DNA of 36,767 nt from Flavobacteriales bacterium (GTDB lineage Bacteria > Bacteroidota > Bacteroidia > Flavobacteriales > Flavobacteriaceae): positions 4,260-41,026 of the forward strand of contig WTIP01000088.1 in the NCBI GenBank assembly GCA_011525195.1, written 5' to 3'. The position numbers were made by a program, and so were the translations under genes. Of the stretch, positions 9,188 through 19,013 are shown piece by piece. How positions within the stretch are numbered: position 1 is the stretch's first letter; every line of letters begins with the position of its first letter. The notes under the pieces were generated by a model. The model was not told the DNA's origin. It did not search any database and saw nothing but the letters and a program-made list of their open reading frames with translations.

Positions 9188-10294
9188 TTACTTTGTATCA
9201 GCTAAAAATTTGAGATAGTTTTTAGAAAATATTTTTTCGAGTACTTCTTTGGGTAAACCGAGCCCTTTGGTTTTCTGTTTTCTGACTACCATAGAATCAC
9301 GCTTAGTTAAATAGTCAAATAAAAGTTGGTAACTCGCTTCTAGACTTTCTTCTTCAGCACCTACTACTTCTGGACTCAATTGGCTTTCCTCCTGACCTGT
9401 ACCATAATCTGTTCCAAATAAAATACGCGCTTGATACTTTTCGAAAAATTGCCTCACTTGATCTGTATCTTGCATTGCTAAATCACCAAATCGCGCGCCA
9501 AGCTCTACACTTAAATTAGGATAGGCGTCTAAGCGCTGCGCAACGGCCTCTATATTATTAGACATACTTAAAATATGGGCTGCTATAATTTTTAACTCTG
9601 GATGAGAAGCCACCCACCGGTCACGTGCAGCAATAATGGCTTCATAGGAAGGCATTTCAGGAAAATTATACGCGTGGTATTGAGGGTTATTATTATAATA
9701 ATTATAATGCGGATTATTAGGATCGTCTAAAGTGCGCCATGCTTGTTCAGGGTCCGCAATATGTGCCAAAACAGTAATCTTATTTTGAGCCAGAAACTCC
9801 CATATCGGGTTTAATCTAGGGTCGTCTATTTGAATATAGTTTCCCTCTGAATCTTGAGAAACCATTCCAAAGTTTTTCCATACTTTAACCATGCGTGCAC
9901 CACGAGCAATATCTTGCTGTAATTGTGCGATAATACGATCTGCATAATCAGGGTTTTCTATTCCCTTAGCGGTAAAGGTAGTACAGAGGTAAAAAAGCTC
10001 TGGGAATTGCATATAATGGGCAACATAGTTTTCAAAATTATTGACCACACTGTCTCCTTTTTCTATGGCAACATCAACGAGCATGGCTTTCATATTCCAA
10101 CGTTCAAAAAAGTCAGGCAAATAAGTGCGAGGATATTTATAATGTGCGTGTACATCGATTTTAGGCAACTTTCGAAATGCCTCACTAGTAACTAGGCTAT
10201 TTGATACTTTGCTGTCTTGACACCCAAATCCAAGAAAAATTAGAAAGACTCCCAAAGCATAGAGCGGCTTTCTTACAATCATAAATATTCTCAT
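9188..10294 (-). CDS. amidohydrolase family (TIM-barrel) lipoprotein
   Basis: Lipobox LGFGC; KIDVHAHYKYP HxH motif; VLAHIAD, IIAAHILSMSNN, ILFGTDYGT metal-ligand-like segments. Confidence 0.88.
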   Translation of the reverse strand: MRIFMIVRKPLYALGVFLIFLGFGCQDSKVSNSLVTSEAFRKLPKIDVHAHYKYPRTYLPDFFERWNMKAMLVDVAIEKGDSVVNNFENYVAHYMQFPELFYLCTTFTAKGIENPDYADRIIAQLQQDIARGARMVKVWKNFGMVSQDSEGNYIQIDDPRLNPIWEFLAQNKITVLAHIADPEQAWRTLDDPNNPHYNYYNNNPQYHAYNFPEMPSYEAIIAARDRWVASHPELKIIAAHILSMSNNIEAVAQRLDAYPNLSVELGARFGDLAMQDTDQVRQFFEKYQARILFGTDYGTGQEESQLSPEVVGAEEESLEASYQLLFDYLTKRDSMVVRKQKTKGLGLPKEVLEKIFSKNYLKFLADTK

Positions 10295-10301
10295 AATCTG
10301 A

Positions 10302-10337
10302 TTTTTTTAGTTTATTAAAGTTAATAAACTAAAAAAA
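10302..10337. repeat. perfect inverted repeat, 17-bp arms with 2-nt centre
   Basis: TTTTTTTAGTTTATTAA-AG-TTAATAAACTAAAAAAA, read directly. Confidence 0.9.
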
Positions 10338-10426
10338 GAAGTCCTAGGAAAACAAAAAAATGGCTACGCATGCTGAAATTCATTGAATGTTTTAAGATAC
10401 TCAAAAAATAAAATTTAGGCACTTTA

Positions 10427-12253
10427 TTATTTTCTTGCCTTTTTTTGTTTTTCAGCTTCCTCCATTGCTTTTTGTAACCGTGCTGAAAAACCTCCTGCTT
10501 TTTTAGGTTTCTTTTTATTCTCCTCTATCTGAGCATGAATCTTAGTATCATCGATAATATAATTCTTGATAACCAACATGAGGATGATAGTCAAAAGATT
10601 GGATACAAAGTAGTATAAACTCAATCCACTGGCATAATTATTAAAGAAAAACAACATCATTAAGGGCATCAGATAGATAATGATTTTCATATTGGGCATG
10701 CCCGGCTGTTGTGGCATAGGTTGCTGGCCTGTTGTCATTTTCGTATAAAAGAAAATCGCAACAGAAGCAAGGATCGGAAATAAACTCACATGGTCGCCAT
10801 AAAAAGGGATTGTAAAACCTAAATCCAGTACAGAATCATAAGAAGAAAGGTCATCTGCCCACAAAAACGATTTATCTCGAAGGACAAAGGCCACAGGAAA
10901 AAATGAGAATAAAGCATAAAAAACGGGAAGCTGAATTAAGGCGGGAACACACCCAGACATCGGATTTGCACCTGCTCTAGAATACAAGCTCATTGTTTCT
11001 TGTTGCCTTTTTACAGCATCGTCTTTATATTTTGAATTAATGACCTCAATATCAGGTCTCAAAACCTTCATTTTTATTTGAGAAACATAGGACTTATAGG
11101 TCACTGGGGACATGGCTAATCTTACGATAATCGTCATTACAATAATGGCGATACCATAAGATAAAAAAGAAGACAAAAACCCAAAGAGCGGTAAAAAGAG
11201 TACGCGATTAATCCAACCAAAAATTCCCCATCCCATGGGAATCGAAGCTTCGAGATCGCCTTCTAATTCTTTGAGTGCTTGGTAATCTGTAGGACCATAG
11301 TAAAATTTTAAATTTGTATTCAGTTCTCCTCCAGAGCTGAGTTTGTAATTGGTAGTAAAAGTCTTTGTAAAACGTTCTCCCAGGGCCTCTTCTCCTGAGC
11401 GGTCTTCAGAAATTAATTTGGCTTCGCTAATCGGAGATTCAGGAATTAAAATAGCACTAAAAAAGTGTTGTCGATAGGAAATCCACCGAAGGTCCTGACG
11501 GGTTTCTTCGTCATTACCACTTAAAGAGAGGTAGTCTACTCTATCTGCTTCATAGCCAAATGTAAATTCGGTATACCGATTTTCATAGTCTATGCTTCTT
11601 GAATTTCTGAAAACATCCGTTTTCCAATTGAGTTGGGGTGGAATTGCCGTATTTAATAGGGCACGCATTCCAACGGAACGCACTGAAAAAGAAAAAAGAT
11701 GGCCTTCCTTGGGGAAGGTGTATAAAAATGAAACGTATTGTTCTTCCGAAAGAGTCGCTCGCATTTCAATTTGAATCGCCTCTGCTCCCTGATTGACTAT
11801 TGGGCGAAAATACATTTCACTTGTATTCAAGATACGTCCATCAAGGGTATTGATTTGAATATTAAAATCTGTATTGCCTTCGTTGATTAAAGGGACTGGT
11901 AGATCTTCATAATTTTCATAGGCATTGAGCAATAACTTAGAAATTTGTCCACCTTTGGGATCCAACTCCAGAACCATTTCATTTGTTTGAATACTTACTG
12001 TGCCTTCTGAAGTGGGTCGGAAAAGAGCACCTAAGTCACCATAAGCTTCCACTTTTTGCTGCTGAAGTAAAGAATCACTGACAACCGAATTTTGTGATAC
12101 AGAATTTATCTGCGTACTTGTTTGCTCAGTAGTCGGATTTTGTACAGTAGGATTTGCCTCGGCAGGACCATTTCTGTAGAGCATCCAAGTTAAAATAACT
12201 GCAATAAGTATAAAGCCTATAAACTGATACGGATCAAATTTTCTTTCTTCCAT
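10427..12253 (-). CDS. yidC: membrane protein insertase YidC
   Basis: 608 aa; periplasmic domain followed by PVTYKSYVSQIKMKVLRPDIEVINSKY and multiple TM segments typical of YidC/Oxa1. Confidence 0.97.
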   Translation of the reverse strand: MEERKFDPYQFIGFILIAVILTWMLYRNGPAEANPTVQNPTTEQTSTQINSVSQNSVVSDSLLQQQKVEAYGDLGALFRPTSEGTVSIQTNEMVLELDPKGGQISKLLLNAYENYEDLPVPLINEGNTDFNIQINTLDGRILNTSEMYFRPIVNQGAEAIQIEMRATLSEEQYVSFLYTFPKEGHLFSFSVRSVGMRALLNTAIPPQLNWKTDVFRNSRSIDYENRYTEFTFGYEADRVDYLSLSGNDEETRQDLRWISYRQHFFSAILIPESPISEAKLISEDRSGEEALGERFTKTFTTNYKLSSGGELNTNLKFYYGPTDYQALKELEGDLEASIPMGWGIFGWINRVLFLPLFGFLSSFLSYGIAIIVMTIIVRLAMSPVTYKSYVSQIKMKVLRPDIEVINSKYKDDAVKRQQETMSLYSRAGANPMSGCVPALIQLPVFYALFSFFPVAFVLRDKSFLWADDLSSYDSVLDLGFTIPFYGDHVSLFPILASVAIFFYTKMTTGQQPMPQQPGMPNMKIIIYLMPLMMLFFFNNYASGLSLYYFVSNLLTIILMLVIKNYIIDDTKIHAQIEENKKKPKKAGGFSARLQKAMEEAEKQKKARK

Positions 12254-12262
12254 GCGTAAAAC

Positions 12263-13910
<1,648 letters not shown>

Positions 13911-13912
13911 CT

Positions 13913-13920
13913 CAAATTTA
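13913..13920 (-). promoter_or_regulatory. candidate -7 box (TAAATTTG) of pyrG
   Basis: Exact TAnnTTTG on the minus strand 30 nt before the ATG; no clear -33 TTTG. Confidence 0.4.
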
Positions 13921-13937
13921 CAAAATCAAAGGGAACT

Positions 13938-15713
13938 TTAGGGTTTCTCATCCCATTCTTTTAATTCAAAGACTTCATAGCCCTCATGCTGCAAAAGATA
14001 AAATGCTTTATTGACATAGGCCCCATTGGTTTCGGGCTCATAAAGAAAACGATTGGATCGATATTGGGTTTCTCCAAGTGTTGGCATGTTTTCTAGACCT
14101 TTAGCTACTGCCGCTCGTAATAGTAAGTCCAGCACTAAGTCGTAACCTCTTAAGGCTTCTTTATTTGGTGGTTTACCAAAACGAAGTTTAAATTTTTCAA
14201 TAAAATCTGAATTTGCTGCGTACTCTAAAGGTTTAAAACCCACAGCATAGGTGAACTTAATCCCTCCCAGAATTTTTCGAGAGAGGTTTTCATTATCATA
14301 AGCATTGCTTCTATAGGTGGTATAGACTTGAACAGCTCTTGTTGTAGTATTTTGAGCATTAAATTGAGAGAGTGCATTGGCTATTAAAGGAAATGACTGG
14401 GTTTCCAATATAACCTTATTGGGGATAGAGTCGATAAGTAAAGAATCAGCAAGCTCGGGAAGGATATAATCTCCCTTCTCGGGTCTTAATGTGATAGACC
14501 AAGGAAACTGCGCTTTTAACTTTTCTTCGATCGCACGGTTTAAAGAATCAGCAACGATAACAACATGATGAGTTGTATCAATGACCTGCTCTAGGTAGCG
14601 GAACATTTTTGCTCTAAATGTCTCTGCTTGGGTAATAGACTGGTAGACATTTTTCCTCAGTGCTACTGGATTAGTAGATAGGGGTGCAATTTTAGGAACA
14701 GCCTGTAGAGTGGGTTTATTAGAGAGATAATCAAAATTACTCGGAATTAAAGGGCCTACAATAAAGTCACTCTTTTGAACTTCCGTCTGATTGGCAATCT
14801 CTTCTAATTTAGCGTAATTATTCTCTGTATCAAAGGTCTGTAAGACCACACTGAGCCCTATTTCTTCTGCTGTAGAGACGGCAAGGAGTGCACCACTATA
14901 AAAATCAAGGGAAAGTGTATGGAGGTTTCTAGAGAGTAAAAGGCGTTCTGTATCCGCGATCGAATCAAATTCAATCTCATTTGCTTTAAATGGCAAGAGC
15001 AAACTCAAGGTGAGCTCTTTTTTTTGAAAAAGAGAATCAGCTAAATTCACCCGCGGTATCAATAGGTCATTTTTGACCATAAAGTCTCCGCTTTCTGCGG
15101 CAGGTATTTTTAATATCATTCCTGCTAATAACCCCTTTTCTTTGAGTTCTGGATTTAAAGAATCTAAAGTGACTTGATTTACACCCAATTTTTTTTCTAT
15201 ACGATAATAGCCCTCCTTGGGGAGTACTTCATAATAATTATATAAAGAATCTCTTTCAGGAATCACTTCAATAAACGCTGCGCTTGGAACTCTTATTTTT
15301 TGTCCAATTTTGAGTCCCAGCTTGATTTCTGGATTTAACGAATCCAAAAATTCAATTGTCGTATTATACTGATAAGCCAAGCGCCATTTCGTTTCTTTGG
15401 GCAAAACCTCATGGATGCGAAAGGTTGTAGTATCCTTTGTTACTGTATTTAATTCGGTTTTGGGCGTTCCCGCTACTGTAGAAAAAACAGGAATCCGCAA
15501 ATTCATTTTTCTCCGAATACCAAATCGTTCTAAAGAAGGATTATACGCTTTGAGCTGCTCGGCAGTAATTTGATAGCGCGCAATAATCCAATCTAGTGTT
15601 TCACCTTTTTTTACTTTGTGTGTAAGAAAAGAATCAGGAGTCTGGGCTACTGTCCAGAAGGCAGTAAACAGAAATAAAATTGTCGCCAAAATACCTAATT
15701 GCTTTTTCATCAT
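13938..15713 (-). CDS. LysM (x3) protein fused to a periplasmic type-1 ligand-binding (PBP1-like) domain
   Basis: Signal peptide; THKVKKGETLDWIIARYQITAEQLKAYNP plus two degenerate LysM-like blocks; C-terminal LSLLLPF...SLDFYSGALLAVSTAEEIGL...DFIVGPLIPSN pattern of ABC-type substrate-binding fold. Confidence 0.85.
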   Translation of the reverse strand: MMKKQLGILATILFLFTAFWTVAQTPDSFLTHKVKKGETLDWIIARYQITAEQLKAYNPSLERFGIRRKMNLRIPVFSTVAGTPKTELNTVTKDTTTFRIHEVLPKETKWRLAYQYNTTIEFLDSLNPEIKLGLKIGQKIRVPSAAFIEVIPERDSLYNYYEVLPKEGYYRIEKKLGVNQVTLDSLNPELKEKGLLAGMILKIPAAESGDFMVKNDLLIPRVNLADSLFQKKELTLSLLLPFKANEIEFDSIADTERLLLSRNLHTLSLDFYSGALLAVSTAEEIGLSVVLQTFDTENNYAKLEEIANQTEVQKSDFIVGPLIPSNFDYLSNKPTLQAVPKIAPLSTNPVALRKNVYQSITQAETFRAKMFRYLEQVIDTTHHVVIVADSLNRAIEEKLKAQFPWSITLRPEKGDYILPELADSLLIDSIPNKVILETQSFPLIANALSQFNAQNTTTRAVQVYTTYRSNAYDNENLSRKILGGIKFTYAVGFKPLEYAANSDFIEKFKLRFGKPPNKEALRGYDLVLDLLLRAAVAKGLENMPTLGETQYRSNRFLYEPETNGAYVNKAFYLLQHEGYEVFELKEWDEKP

Positions 15714-15730
15714 TTGTTATCTATCAAAAA

Positions 15731-17260
15731 CTATTCCCATTCTATTGTGGCAGGGGGCTTAGAACTGATGTCATACACCACGCGATTTATACCTTTTACA
15801 TTATTAATGATTTCATTAGAAATTTTCTGTAAAAAGGCATAGGGTAAATCTACCCAATCAGCTGTCATCCCATCTGTAGACTGAACGGCTCGGAGTGCGA
15901 CACAATTCTCATAGGTTCTTTCATCACCCATTACACCCACACTATTTACGGGTAAAAAGATGGCGCCGGCTTGCCAGATCTGATCATATAACTCCCACTT
16001 TTTTAACCCTTGAATAAAGATCGCATCTACTTCTTGCAACATTCTAACTTTTTCTCTTGTGATTTCACCTAAAATACGAATCGCCAGCCCAGGACCAGGA
16101 AAAGGATGGCGTCCCAGCAGAGCGGTATCCATACCCAAACTTTTCCCAACTCGTCTCACTTCATCTTTAAAAAGCATACGGAGGGGTTCTACCAAATCTA
16201 ATTTCATAAAATCGGGAAGTCCGCCCACATTGTGGTGTGATTTTATGGTTGCAGAAGGTCCATTGACAGAAATTGATTCAATCACATCAGGATAGATCGT
16301 TCCTTGACCTAACCATTTGGCTCCTCTTACTTTTTGAGCCTCTGCATCAAAAACATCAATAAAGAGCTTTCCGATAATTTTTCGCTTGCTTTCAGGGTCA
16401 GAAACCCCTTCTAATGCATCTAGAAATTGATCAGATGCATCTACTCCTTTTATATTGAATCCCATACCTTCATATTGTGCCAGTACCTGATGGAATTCAT
16501 TTTTTCTCAGCAGTCCGTTATTAACAAAAATACAGTTAAGTTGTGTTCCAATTGCTTTGTGAAGCAGCATAGCCGCAACTGACGAATCTACACCTCCAGA
16601 AAGCCCGAGAATAACTTGATCATTCCCTACTTTTTCCTTTAATTCACTCAGTGTCATTTCAACAAATGAATCAGGCGTCCAGTCCTGCTTAACTTGTGCG
16701 ATTCCTACTAAAAAATTTTCTAATATTTTTTTTCCATCAGTAGAATGATAAACCTCAGGGTGAAATTGTATCGCATAAGTAGGCTCTTCTTTAAATTTAT
16801 AAGCCGCATTTTCTACATCTTGGGTACTAGCAAGACCTATCGCTTCCGTAGGTAATTCTAAAATGGTGTCTGCATGACTCATCCAAACTTGGCTGTCTGT
16901 AGGCACCCCTTTAAAAAAAGGATCCTCGGCATTTACATAAGATAGATTGGCCCTACCGTATTCTCTAGTATTAGAAAGACTCACTTTTCCCCCAAAAAAA
17001 TGGGCTAAATATTGAGCTCCATAGCAGACTCCTAAAAGGGGGATTTTTCCTTTTATCTCCTCGAGATTGGGATGAGGCGCATCCTCAGCTCGAACAGAAA
17101 AAGGTGATCCTGACAAGATTACCGCTTTAAACTCAGAAAGCGACTGAGGGGGATTATTATAAGGGTGGATTTCACAGTAGATAAATAATTCACGAATTCT
17201 TCGAGCGATCAGCTGGGTGTATTGAGATCCAAAATCTAGGATGAGAACTTTTTCTTGCAT
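15731..17260 (-). CDS. guaA: GMP synthase (glutamine-hydrolysing)
   Basis: [56 protein letters not shown]. Track start 17266 is TTG; ATG at 17260 is preferred. Confidence 0.98.
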   Translation of the reverse strand: MQEKVLILDFGSQYTQLIARRIRELFIYCEIHPYNNPPQSLSEFKAVILSGSPFSVRAEDAPHPNLEEIKGKIPLLGVCYGAQYLAHFFGGKVSLSNTREYGRANLSYVNAEDPFFKGVPTDSQVWMSHADTILELPTEAIGLASTQDVENAAYKFKEEPTYAIQFHPEVYHSTDGKKILENFLVGIAQVKQDWTPDSFVEMTLSELKEKVGNDQVILGLSGGVDSSVAAMLLHKAIGTQLNCIFVNNGLLRKNEFHQVLAQYEGMGFNIKGVDASDQFLDALEGVSDPESKRKIIGKLFIDVFDAEAQKVRGAKWLGQGTIYPDVIESISVNGPSATIKSHHNVGGLPDFMKLDLVEPLRMLFKDEVRRVGKSLGMDTALLGRHPFPGPGLAIRILGEITREKVRMLQEVDAIFIQGLKKWELYDQIWQAGAIFLPVNSVGVMGDERTYENCVALRAVQSTDGMTADWVDLPYAFLQKISNEIINNVKGINRVVYDISSKPPATIEWE

Positions 17261-17263
17261 GGG

Positions 17264-17271
17264 CAAAAATA
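17264..17271 (-). promoter_or_regulatory. candidate -7 box (TATTTTTG) of guaA
   Basis: Exact TAnnTTTG on the minus strand, 3 nt from the ATG; TTTT 19 nt further upstream as a partial -33. Confidence 0.4.
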
Positions 17272-17312
17272 CGATTTAATCCTGGGTCTAAAAATTTGGT
17301 CAATCAAATTAT

Positions 17313-17330
17313 TTAACAGCGAGCTGTTAA
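17313..17330. repeat. perfect 18-bp palindromic hairpin at bshC stop codon
   Basis: TTAACAGC-GA-GCTGTTAA, overlapping the bshC stop codon (17327-17329). Confidence 0.85.
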
Positions 17331-18931
17331 TATTCAAGTAGAACAAATTCTGGATTTAAAGGGTCAAGAGCGTCTGTTAAATGAGCAATAAAATCAGGTC
17401 CTATTTCCAAATAAAAACTAGTAAAATTAAGTGTTCGCTCTTGCAGATGATCATTGGGAAATAGTTTTTCATGAAGCAATACCAAACGTTGAACCTCATC
17501 TTTAAGTACTCTTTTTTGGGCTTTTAAAAGTCTTTTTTCTAAATTTTTTAGGCCTTTAAATTGTTTCGCTTGCTGGGCTTCAACCGCTCCTTTAAATGAG
17601 GCATCTGTATGGGAAACTAGTTCTGATAACTGATCAAATTGCTTTTTTAACTGCTCTTTAAGGTCTGTTAAATCTAGGTCAATATTACTGATTTGACGTA
17701 TTTTTTTATTCAATAGTGCATTTCGATTAAGAAATAAATCAGCGGTAGTAAGATTCAGGTTTTTTATTTTTTTCCCTATTTTTTTTGAATATAAGAGCAC
17801 AGAATTTCTCAAAAGAAGCATAGGAAAGGGAATTTCAAATTCTTGAAAAGTGGTTTTAAGTTGAAACCAATATGCCAGCTCGCCACCCCCACCTATATAA
17901 CAGAGATTAGGTAGAATACACTCCTGATATACGGGGCGAAGTATCACATTGGGTGAAAATAATTCGGGTTGCTCCTCCATTTGAGAGAGAAGGGCCGTAG
18001 TTGAAAAAATTTGATCTGACTCATGCAAGTGAAAATGAACTCCTTTTTTTTCAATTCGATGACGCCCTTGGGGAGTCAAATAAAATAGATTAATCGCCCT
18101 TGGGTTTACCTGTGGGGTGTAGTGAGTTTCAAGTGCATTTGTTAGTCTTTCCGTTTGCTCACTAACAGATGAAAAAGAGATGCCTTCAAGCAGTTCTTTT
18201 TTAATATAGGGTATAAAAAGACGTTTAAGGGCCCGCTTTTGGGGTTCCAAAATAATTAATCCCTGTTCCGAAAAAAGTTCATGAACTAATTTCAGTGTAG
18301 CGTTGGACAGGTTGTGTGCAGATCTGTAAGATTTAGCAATGAGCGCCTTCAGCTGTTTGGCATGATCAGAATGATCCAAATGTGTTTCAAAAACATCCAA
18401 AGCAGGCAATAATTCTTCTAGAGTCATTTCACCTACAGCGCCCCCAGCCTCTCCTGGCCACCTGATACCCTTGTCATTAAAACGAAAAGAACTGATTTCC
18501 TCAAAATCGTGATCTTCACTTGCCATCCAATAGATAGGAATAAAATCTGCTTTGGGATATTTTTGTTTGAGCTGCTTGCAGAGGTTTAAGGTACTAATGA
18601 TTTTATAAATAAAATACAGAGGTCCTGTCATTAAACTCAATTGATGCCCTGTAGTGATGGTAAATGTGGTTTCTTTTTCTAAAAGCTTTATATTTTTTTT
18701 ACTAGCAGCTGAGGGTAGAAGGGTTTTGTATTGTTCCTGGAGCACTTCTACCAATACTTTCCTATGGGTATTGGGATAACTCGCTTTTTTTTCTTTCAAT
18801 TGGGCTTCAAAATGAGAAAGTAAAGGATAGCGCCCATAAAAAGGTTCAAGTACTTCTGAGCGGTCTAAATAAGCATTAATAAGCTTGGAAAAGCGCTGGG
18901 TGTCCTTGAAGGGTATAAAGTTCTTTTGCAT
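17327..18931 (-). CDS. bshC: bacillithiol biosynthesis cysteine-adding enzyme BshC
   Basis: 534 aa; FTITTGHQLSLMTGPLYFIYKIISTLNLCKQLK, PIYWMASEDHDFEEI, CYIGGGGELAYWFQLK family motifs. Confidence 0.95.
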   Translation of the reverse strand: MQKNFIPFKDTQRFSKLINAYLDRSEVLEPFYGRYPLLSHFEAQLKEKKASYPNTHRKVLVEVLQEQYKTLLPSAASKKNIKLLEKETTFTITTGHQLSLMTGPLYFIYKIISTLNLCKQLKQKYPKADFIPIYWMASEDHDFEEISSFRFNDKGIRWPGEAGGAVGEMTLEELLPALDVFETHLDHSDHAKQLKALIAKSYRSAHNLSNATLKLVHELFSEQGLIILEPQKRALKRLFIPYIKKELLEGISFSSVSEQTERLTNALETHYTPQVNPRAINLFYLTPQGRHRIEKKGVHFHLHESDQIFSTTALLSQMEEQPELFSPNVILRPVYQECILPNLCYIGGGGELAYWFQLKTTFQEFEIPFPMLLLRNSVLLYSKKIGKKIKNLNLTTADLFLNRNALLNKKIRQISNIDLDLTDLKEQLKKQFDQLSELVSHTDASFKGAVEAQQAKQFKGLKNLEKRLLKAQKRVLKDEVQRLVLLHEKLFPNDHLQERTLNFTSFYLEIGPDFIAHLTDALDPLNPEFVLLEY

Positions 18932-19013
18932 ATCCTTTTGTGTAAAGATATTTGTTTTTAAGAAAAAAAGAGAGGGTTCCTTTAGAAAGCGTATTTTAGG
19001 TAAAAAATTAGTG

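Noticed and set aside
16059-16295. Antisense ORF in guaA
   Set aside because: Opposite highly conserved GMP synthase sequence; no independent evidence.
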